Positions 24,562 to 30,213 of a stretch of 30,213 nt of DNA are shown here, in pieces (positions within the stretch are counted from its first letter, which is position 1; each line of letters opens with the position of its first letter). Origin of the DNA: an uncultured Bacteroides sp. (GTDB lineage: Bacteria; Bacteroidota; Bacteroidia; Bacteroidales; Bacteroidaceae); the NCBI GenBank assembly GCA_900546645.1, contig URDR01000034.1, positions 1 to 30,213 of the forward strand, read 5' to 3'. Position numbers and translations under genes: made by a program. The notes below the pieces were generated by a model. It saw only the letters and a list, made by a program, of their open reading frames with translations, searched no databases and was not told the origin of the DNA.

Positions 24562-24577
24562 GCAAGATTCATTCATA

Positions 24578-24631
24578 TCATAAAAAGAAATGGTCTTCTG
24601 ATGTTACTCAGAAGACCATTTCTTTTTATGA
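24578..24631. terminator. Strong bidirectional terminator between secDF and the threonine dehydrogenase gene
   Basis: A 24-bp perfect stem (24578-24601 with 24608-24631) has a 6-base loop, TGTTAC. The core is AAATGGTCTTCTGA with its complement, flanked by A-runs and T-runs that give a U-tract in both directions. It serves both convergent genes. Confidence 0.93.
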
Positions 24632-24681
24632 TCAAATATGTAATTAATCAAGTAACCGAGTTTCAGTCTGGTATCGCTTAC

Positions 24682-25635
24682 TTATTTGCTGAAACGCAAT
24701 TTCAGCTTTTCCAGCATGTCTTTTGTCATCTCATCGAGGTTATACTGAGGTTTCCATCCCCATTCCTCACGGGCGCAAGTGTCATCCAGCGAGTTAGGCC
24801 ATGACTCAGCAATTGCCTGACGGAGCGGGTCAACCTGATATTCCATTTCAAAAGAGGGAACATATTCCTTGATTTTCCGGTAAATCGTATCAGGCTCGAA
24901 ACTCATAGAAGCAATGTTGAAAGAATTCCGGTGAATCAGCTTGTCGGGGTTTGCTTCCATAATTTCAATGGCTGCACGGAGGGCATCCGGCATGTACATC
25001 ATATCCATATAGGTGTTCTGGGCAATCGGGCAAGTGAACTTTTCTCCTTTTGCGGCTGAATAGTAGATATCCACTGCGTAGTCGGTTGTTCCACCTCCCG
25101 GAGGCGTGATATATGAAATCAGACCAGGGAAGCGCACCGAGCGTGTATCAACTCCGAAGCGGGTAAAGTAATAATCGCTGAGCAACTCACCTGAAACCTT
25201 GGTTACGCCATACATGGTTTTCGGACGCTGAATGGTATCCTGCGGTGTATTGTCTTTCGGCGTTCCGGGACCGAATGAACCGATAGAACTCGGAGTAAAT
25301 ACAGCACAGTTTTTTTCACGTGCCACTTCCAGAGTATTAAACAGACCTCCCAGTCCGATTTTCCAAGCCAGTTGCGGCTTATTTTCGGCTACGGCAGAAA
25401 GCAAGGCTGCCAAGTTGTAGATTGTATCTACCTGATACTGATTTACAGCGTCTGCAATTTGCTGAGGGTTGGTGATATCGACCACAGCCGATGGTCCCGA
25501 TTCCTTCAGTTCGCCTTTGGGTTCGGCTCCGGGTATATATCCTGCAACGACATTCCCGGAATAGTTTTTTCTTAATAACATGGTGAGCTCTGATCCAATC
25601 TGTCCGGTAGCTCCGATGATTAAAATATTCTTCAT
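24682..25635 (-). CDS. L-threonine 3-dehydrogenase, SDR type
   Basis: This 317-residue protein has an extended SDR fold: IIGATGQIG (NAD loop, residues 6-14), IYNLAALLS, FTPSSIGSFGP and YGVTK (Y142, K146). The segment following, VRFPGLISYITPPGGGTTDY, matches the SDR-type threonine dehydrogenases rather than sugar epimerases, and the gene is divergent from kbl, which encodes the next enzyme of the pathway. It would oxidise L-threonine to 2-amino-3-ketobutyrate. General annotation would be NAD-dependent epimerase; the context makes threonine dehydrogenase the better call. Convergent with secDF. Confidence 0.88.
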   Translation of the reverse strand: MKNILIIGATGQIGSELTMLLRKNYSGNVVAGYIPGAEPKGELKESGPSAVVDITNPQQIADAVNQYQVDTIYNLAALLSAVAENKPQLAWKIGLGGLFNTLEVAREKNCAVFTPSSIGSFGPGTPKDNTPQDTIQRPKTMYGVTKVSGELLSDYYFTRFGVDTRSVRFPGLISYITPPGGGTTDYAVDIYYSAAKGEKFTCPIAQNTYMDMMYMPDALRAAIEIMEANPDKLIHRNSFNIASMSFEPDTIYRKIKEYVPSFEMEYQVDPLRQAIAESWPNSLDDTCAREEWGWKPQYNLDEMTKDMLEKLKLRFSK

Positions 25636-25661
25636 ATAATCAAGATTAGAAAAATTTATCG

Positions 25662-25669
25662 CAAAGATA
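25662..25669 (-). promoter_or_regulatory. -7 element for the threonine dehydrogenase gene
   Basis: A perfect TATCTTTG on the minus strand lies 26 bases upstream of the ATG. With the plus-strand element at 25745 it forms a divergent promoter region for the two threonine-catabolic genes. Confidence 0.6.
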
Positions 25670-25744
25670 CGAAAGCTTTTATGAAACCCTGCGTAAAAAA
25701 GTGTTATTCCTTATATAACATTCCGTTTATTCCCGAAAAAGTTG

Positions 25745-25752
25745 CATATTTG
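25745..25752 (+). promoter_or_regulatory. -7-like element for kbl
   Basis: CATATTTG differs from TAnnTTTG at one position and lies 34 bases before the kbl ATG. TTTA at 25726-25729 is a possible -33 element. Confidence 0.4.
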
Positions 25753-25786
25753 CAGTATCTAAAAACCTTAATATCGGTGAAAGAGT

Positions 25787-26977
25787 ATGTATAATAATTT
25801 CAAGGAATTCCTGACTAAGGAATTGGCTGATATAGAAGCAGCCGGATTGTATAAAAAAGAACGTATCATTACCACTCCTCAGCGTGCTGACATTAGAGTG
25901 AATGCCGGAGAAGAAGTTTTAAACTTTTGCGCAAATAACTATTTGGGCCTGTCGGATAACAAGCGTTTGATCGAAGCTGCAAAGGCGGCTATGGACTCAC
26001 ATGGTTACGGAATGTCGTCGGTGCGTTTTATCTGTGGAACGCAAGACTTGCACAAGCAACTGGAAGCAGCTATTTCTGATTATTTCCATACGGAAGACAC
26101 CATTTTATATGCTGCCTGCTTTGATGCAAACGGCGGATTGTTTGAACCCTTGTTTACAGATCAGGATGCCATCATTTCTGATTCACTGAACCATGCTTCA
26201 ATCATTGACGGAGTTCGTTTGTGTAAAGCGAAACGCTACCGTTATGCTAATGCAGATATGGCAGACTTGGAGCGCTGCTTGCAGGAGGCACAGGAACAGC
26301 GTTTCCGTATCATTGCAACCGATGGTGTATTCTCAATGGATGGCAACGTAGCGCCCATGGATAAAATCTGTGAACTGGCAGAAAAATACGATGCACTGGT
26401 GATGGTAGATGAATCACACTCAGCCGGTGTGGTAGGTCCGACCGGACGCGGAGTAGCCGAACAGTTTAACGTATACGATAAGATTGACATCTTTACCGGC
26501 ACATTGGGTAAAGCATTCGGCGGTGCTATGGGTGGATTTACAACCGGTAAAAAGGAAATCATTGATATGTTGCGTCAGCGTTCACGTCCTTATTTGTTCT
26601 CAAACTCAGTGGCACCTGCCATTGTGGGAGCAAGTTTGGAAATGTTCCGTATCTTGAAAGAGAGCAATGCGCTTCATGACAAGTTGATGGACAATGTAAC
26701 TTATTTCCGTGACAAGATGCTGGCTGCCGGCTTTGACATCAAGCCTACTCAGAGTGCTATCTGTGCGGTGATGCTTTACGATGCGAAGCTGTCGCAGGAT
26801 TTTGCTGCACGCATGCAGGAAGAAGGTATCTATGTAACCGGCTTCTATTATCCGGTAGTTCCGAAGGGGCAGGCACGTATTCGTGTGCAGCTTTCAGCCG
26901 GTCACGAACGCGAGCACTTGGACAGAGCCATTGCTGCCTTTATCAAAGTGGGCAAGGAACTGGGCGTAGTAAAATGA
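25787..26977 (+). CDS. kbl: Glycine C-acetyltransferase (2-amino-3-ketobutyrate CoA ligase)
   Basis: This PLP enzyme converts 2-amino-3-ketobutyrate and CoA to glycine and acetyl-CoA. The protein is 396 residues, as in E. coli Kbl (398). Motifs are NFCANNYLGLSDN, SVRFICGTQDLHKQLE, DSLNHASIIDGVRLC, MVDESHSAGVVGPTGRG and the PLP Lys in FTGTLGKAFGGAMGG (K242). The C-terminus GQARIRVQLSAGHE is also typical of alpha-oxoamine synthases. The HSAG and SVRF context fits Kbl better than 7-keto-8-aminopelargonate synthase, and the divergent threonine dehydrogenase gene supports this. Confidence 0.95.
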   Translation: MYNNFKEFLTKELADIEAAGLYKKERIITTPQRADIRVNAGEEVLNFCANNYLGLSDNKRLIEAAKAAMDSHGYGMSSVRFICGTQDLHKQLEAAISDYFHTEDTILYAACFDANGGLFEPLFTDQDAIISDSLNHASIIDGVRLCKAKRYRYANADMADLERCLQEAQEQRFRIIATDGVFSMDGNVAPMDKICELAEKYDALVMVDESHSAGVVGPTGRGVAEQFNVYDKIDIFTGTLGKAFGGAMGGFTTGKKEIIDMLRQRSRPYLFSNSVAPAIVGASLEMFRILKESNALHDKLMDNVTYFRDKMLAAGFDIKPTQSAICAVMLYDAKLSQDFAARMQEEGIYVTGFYYPVVPKGQARIRVQLSAGHEREHLDRAIAAFIKVGKELGVVK

Positions 26978-26997
26978 TAGATTAATCAGATTGATTG

Positions 26998-27071
26998 AAG
27001 GTATTCTTATAAGTATGCCGGCATTTCTTTCCGGATATGTCATGCATTCCTATAAGAATACCTTTATTTTT
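26998..27071 (+). terminator. Hairpin terminator after kbl
   Basis: A 14-bp perfect stem, AAGGTATTCTTATA (26998-27011) with TATAAGAATACCTT (27051-27064), is followed by a T-rich run. The 39-base loop contains a nested palindrome, ATGCCGGCAT, so the folded structure is probably branched. Confidence 0.8.
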
Positions 27072-27136
27072 TTGTCTTTCCAAGAAACCGCCTTTAAAAT
27101 TTTTGTAAAAAGAAGATGCATTGTTGATTTAATTTA

Positions 27137-27144
27137 TAAATTTG
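27137..27144 (+). promoter_or_regulatory. -7 element upstream of the transglutaminase-like gene
   Basis: TAAATTTG, a perfect TAnnTTTG, lies 42 bases before the ATG. No TTTG at the usual -33 distance is seen. Confidence 0.5.
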
Positions 27145-27186
27145 CCGTCGGAAAATCACAACAAGAGCCTTGAGTTTAAGTAGACT

Positions 27187-29130
27187 ATGAAAAATGTCAT
27201 TGCTATATTATTATGTGTGCTTGCGGTTTCCTGCCGGATGCATTCGGTCTCTTCGGAGTTGGAGGAAACCTTGTCACAGGCGGGAAGCAATCGGGGCGAA
27301 TTGTTCCGGGTACTTGCCCACTATGAAGAAGAAGAGGATTCCTTGAAATTACGTGCCGCACAGTTCCTGCTCGAAAACATGGCTTGGAAAGCATACGCTA
27401 CCGGTCGGGTAGTGGAGGAGTATTTCGCATTCATGGATTCCGTATTTCGCACGGGGCATAAGAGCGAGGAGGAGTTGCCGCTTATTTACGGGCAATACGA
27501 AAGACAGGCGCGCTATTTGAAGGAGAAGCCGGTTATCGCCTTGGATGCACGGACTCTGACAGCCGACTACCTGATCCGGAATATTGATGAAGCCTTTGCC
27601 GTATGGCACCGACCATGGAACTGCCATCTTTCCTTCGATGAGTTTTGCGAGTGGATATTGCCCTACCGTGTCAGTGGAGAAGTGCCGGAGGAGTGGCGCA
27701 CCTTGTACCGGGAGCGTTTCGAACCCCTTTTGCAGTCGGACACGATACGTACAGCCCGTCAGGCCTGTACGGTCATTAACAACGAACTGATGAAATATTC
27801 CATCTGTATACCTGAAAGGTCGGTTCTTCCGGTGACTCTTCCCTCTCGTCTTCTGATGAACATCAAGTTCGGTCTGTGCGGTGACTATGCCAATCTGGCT
27901 GTGTTTGCCATGCGTTCGGCAGGGATTCCGGTAGGTATCGAAACGGTTCCTTACTGGGGGCGGGGAAATGGAAGGCATACCTTTAACGTGGTATACGACA
28001 ACGACAGCACCTTCCACGATTTTTCCGGTGCGGAGCAAAATCCGGATGAACATCTGATTCGGTTCCGTCATGAAATGCCGAAGGTGTATAGAAGTACTTT
28101 CGGCAAGCAGCCTTCATCATTGGCCATGCAACGCGGGACTGAGGATGTCCCCGACTTTTTCAAGAATCCCTGTTTGGAGGATGTTACCGGCAACTATCCG
28201 TTTATTGAAGCCCGTGACATTACCGTACCGGTGGGGAGGCATTCCGACCGCAAGTTCGCCTATCTTTGCGTGTACCATCCTGAAGAATGGATTCCCGTAG
28301 CCTGGGGCAGACGGCAGGGAGACAGTGTCCGTTTCCAAAACGTGTGTCCGAACATCGTTTACCATCCGGCACTTTATGCCGACGGAAAGCTGCAACTGAC
28401 CGGTCATCCCTTCCTGCTGGATACGTTGGGTCATGTCAACGTGCTTGCTCCTCAGGCTTCCACCCGAACCTGCACCATCGGTACGGTATATAAAGATGCG
28501 CCCAAGCTGATAAAGCTGCTTCCTTCCTTTATCGGCGGCAAGATACAGGGAGCCAACCGCCCTGACTTCAGCGATGCGGTAACATATTACACCTTTACGG
28601 AAAATCCCACCTTCAAATATACCACAGTGCATTGCGGAAACACGAAGCCATGCAAATACCTGCGTTACTTGCTGTCCGGCCAAAGCAAGGGTGATATGGC
28701 AGACTTGGAGTTTTATGCCAAAGGTTCGGATGTGCCGTTAAAGGGAAAGGTGACAGGTCAGTACAAACCTAGCCTGACGTATTCCGGTTCCGGTGCGGAA
28801 GCGATGTTCGACGATAACCCCCTGACGTTTTTCCATACGGCAGACACGTTGAGCTGGGGAGGGTTGGAACTGGAGAAACCGGTATCGGTTTCCCGCATCC
28901 GCTTTATTATCCGCAGCGAGAACAACGGCATCCGCAAAGGCAATGAGTACGAGTTGTTCTATATGGATAGGGATAAGTGGGTGTCTTTGGGCAGAAAGAT
29001 TGCCACGGAGGACGACGGCTTGGAGTATAGGGGTGTGCCTAAGAACGCCCTATTCAGATGGATTGACCACACCAAAGACATTTCGAAGAGAATATTTATC
29101 ATAGAAAACAATAAGGAAACCTGGTATTGA
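27187..29130 (+). CDS. Transglutaminase-like lipoprotein with C-terminal discoidin-like domain
   Basis: This 647-residue protein has a short signal peptide and lipobox (LAVSC, Cys16). A helical N-terminal region (about residues 30-200) includes WHRPWNCHLSFDEFCEWILP. The transglutaminase-like core follows: FGLCGDYANLAVFAMRSAG (Cys231), GRHTFNVVYD (His264) and FHDFSGAE (Asp278), a plausible Cys-His-Asp triad. The C-terminal part (about 530-640) has AMFDDNPLTFFHT and a beta-rich run resembling F5/F8 discoidin domains, which bind glycans or surfaces. It may be a surface peptidase or crosslinking enzyme. A radical SAM gene starts 5 bases after the stop, so a shared role, possibly peptide modification, is inferred. 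GC is near 55% in a sampled block, much higher than the radical SAM gene. Confidence 0.75.
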   Translation: MKNVIAILLCVLAVSCRMHSVSSELEETLSQAGSNRGELFRVLAHYEEEEDSLKLRAAQFLLENMAWKAYATGRVVEEYFAFMDSVFRTGHKSEEELPLIYGQYERQARYLKEKPVIALDARTLTADYLIRNIDEAFAVWHRPWNCHLSFDEFCEWILPYRVSGEVPEEWRTLYRERFEPLLQSDTIRTARQACTVINNELMKYSICIPERSVLPVTLPSRLLMNIKFGLCGDYANLAVFAMRSAGIPVGIETVPYWGRGNGRHTFNVVYDNDSTFHDFSGAEQNPDEHLIRFRHEMPKVYRSTFGKQPSSLAMQRGTEDVPDFFKNPCLEDVTGNYPFIEARDITVPVGRHSDRKFAYLCVYHPEEWIPVAWGRRQGDSVRFQNVCPNIVYHPALYADGKLQLTGHPFLLDTLGHVNVLAPQASTRTCTIGTVYKDAPKLIKLLPSFIGGKIQGANRPDFSDAVTYYTFTENPTFKYTTVHCGNTKPCKYLRYLLSGQSKGDMADLEFYAKGSDVPLKGKVTGQYKPSLTYSGSGAEAMFDDNPLTFFHTADTLSWGGLELEKPVSVSRIRFIIRSENNGIRKGNEYELFYMDRDKWVSLGRKIATEDDGLEYRGVPKNALFRWIDHTKDISKRIFIIENNKETWY

Positions 29131-29135
29131 ATATT

Positions 29136-30161
29136 ATGGAAACATTAAGAGCGTCATCGTATATCATTCCGGTCAAGCTGGAAAGTGAAGAGGGAAAATA
29201 TATGCTTATTCATGGCTATACAGGGGCTATGGATATTGTTGATTCTGAGTTAAAAAGCTATATATTCTCTTCAAATCAATTTAATAAAGAAACATTCCCG
29301 TTCGCAGATGTTTTTTTTGAGTTGTTAAAGTCAAGAGGGTATTTAACAATTAAAACTAAAGAAGACGAACGCATTTATGTGCAAAAGATTGCTTTTAAAT
29401 CTGCTTGTTTAAGTAAAGTATTAACTAAGAGTTTTACATTTCTAGTAACTTATAAATGTAATTTTAAATGTCCTTATTGTTATGAACAAAATAATGTACA
29501 AAGGGAAGGGACTGATTTTAAAACAACTATTTCAAAAGAGATGGTAGATAAGGCGTTTCTTGCTATGAGTGAAATTGAACCAAATGTTAAATTGCATAAT
29601 AAAGTCATTAATTTGTTTGGTGGTGAACCTTTGTTGGAAGAGAATAGACGGATAATAAAGTACATAGTAGATAAGGGTAAAGCATTGGGATATCGTTTTT
29701 CTGCAACAAGTAATGGATATGATTTAGATTCTTACGGAGATATGCTGGGAAATGATGCTATAGCAAGTGTGCAAGTAACGATTGATGGAAGTAAATATGT
29801 TCATGACATTAGGCGTATACATCATGAAAATCATGGAACATTTGATACAATCATTGCGAATATAAAATGGGCTTTGGGGAAAGGTATTGCGTTGGCTATA
29901 AGAATAAATGTGGATGCCGAAAATATTAATGAAGTATTAATATTAGATTCTTATTTTCAGAAAATAGGATTATTTGATTATGATAAATTTACTGCATATG
30001 CAGCTTATATTGGTGGAGATATAAATTACAATCCATCTGTATATAATTTAACAGGTAATCAAAGAATTTCATTGCAAGACTTTTATGCAACCTGTTCTCA
30101 GAGCCAGCATATACAATATGATATTAGTTTGTGTAAGAAAGTACTATCTGCTATTAAGTAG
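29136..30161 (+). pseudogene. Radical SAM peptide-maturase-like gene truncated by an insertion sequence
   Basis: The remaining product is 341 residues from the ATG at 29136 (a TTG at 29127 opens the frame). An N-terminal region of about 100 residues, as in SPASM-type maturases, precedes the 4Fe-4S motif TYKCNFKCPYCYEQ (CxxxCxxC) and the SAM-binding NLFGGEPLLE. TSNGYDLD and VQVTIDGSKYVHD follow. The C-terminal SPASM domain expected in this class, with its Cys cluster, is missing. The stop TAG is formed at the junction: TA belongs to the gene, and G is the first base of the IS terminus at 30161. Sampled GC is about 33%, unlike the gene upstream, so it may be acquired. Functionally it is probably broken. 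Confidence 0.85.
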
Positions 30162-30213
30162 GGTGTCCAGTTTAACGTTCCCAATTTAGCCTACCTTTTT
30201 AAGCTGTTTGGTA
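30161..30213. mobile_element. End of an insertion sequence (inner terminus, partial)
   Basis: The terminus 30161-30181 begins GGGTGTCCAG and matches the inverted 44-64 terminus at 19 of 21 positions. The remaining 32 bases lie inside the element and carry no recognisable gene start. The element interrupts the radical SAM gene. The IS family is not assigned. Confidence 0.72.

Noticed and set aside
24682..25635. Nucleotide-sugar epimerase for polysaccharide synthesis
   Set aside because: The PPGGGTTDY region and the divergent kbl gene point to SDR-type threonine dehydrogenase, and no glycan genes are nearby.
25787..26977. 8-amino-7-oxononanoate synthase (biotin pathway)
   Set aside because: The protein is a related oxoamine synthase, but its sequence pattern and the threonine dehydrogenase neighbour fit glycine C-acetyltransferase.
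44..30181. A 30-kb invertible DNA segment bounded by inverted repeats
   Set aside because: Only the 21-bp termini match and the sequence beyond them differs as IS left and right ends do; no recombinase gene is present and the right terminus cuts a gene.

Overview
The window looks like a chromosomal contig from a Bacteroidales gut commensal, most likely a Bacteroides or Phocaeicola relative. The evidence is Bacteroidales type V (FimA/Mfa-type) fimbrial lipoproteins, a fused SecDF of 988 residues, a Bacteroidetes-style long signal peptidase I, DUF2851 and DUF5106-type proteins, and repeated matches to the Bacteroidetes -7 promoter element TAnnTTTG. I cannot name the species from sequence alone.

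Layout. Positions 1-64 are the end of an insertion sequence (IS). A five-gene fimbrial operon follows (93-8370): a major fimbrillin, a Mfa2/FimB-like anchor, a Mfa3-like accessory lipoprotein, and two large tip or shaft lipoproteins of 777 and 780 residues, closed by a candidate hairpin terminator. Next come an Rpn/YhgA-like PD-(D/E)XK nuclease gene with its own promoter and a thioredoxin-fold lipoprotein. On the minus strand lie dprA and a hot-dog thioesterase, with a divergent promoter region towards a tRNA-dihydrouridine synthase. That synthase gene overlaps the 3' end of a convergent DUF2851 gene. A plus-strand housekeeping block (14639-24561) then carries dapB, a signal peptidase I, a second S26 signal peptidase paralogue with both catalytic dyad positions replaced, a WbqC-like protein, two overlapping rhomboid genes, an EEP-family phosphoesterase and secDF. 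A 24-bp perfect bidirectional hairpin separates secDF from the convergent threonine dehydrogenase gene, which is divergent from kbl; together these two make a threonine-to-glycine pathway. The window ends with a transglutaminase-like lipoprotein gene and a radical SAM peptide-maturase-like gene that is cut off by another IS end at 30161.

The two IS ends have nearly identical 21-bp termini in opposite orientation (44-64 and 30161-30181) but different internal sequence, so they look like the two opposite ends of one IS type. This fits two directly oriented copies flanking the segment, or a draft contig that breaks at a repeated IS. One copy sits 28 bp upstream of the fimbrillin start and probably replaced its native promoter. 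The other removes the C-terminus of the radical SAM protein.

The most interesting items are the apparently dead signal peptidase paralogue directly behind the active one, the compositional mosaic inside the fimbrial tip gene, the transglutaminase-lipoprotein/radical-SAM pair interrupted by an IS, a 25-bp tandem duplication over the dprA start, and a C/U-rich G-poor Rho-type region behind dprA. No RNA gene, CRISPR array or stretch of more than 300 bases without a gene is present. The longest gap (21316-21594) holds the secDF promoter.
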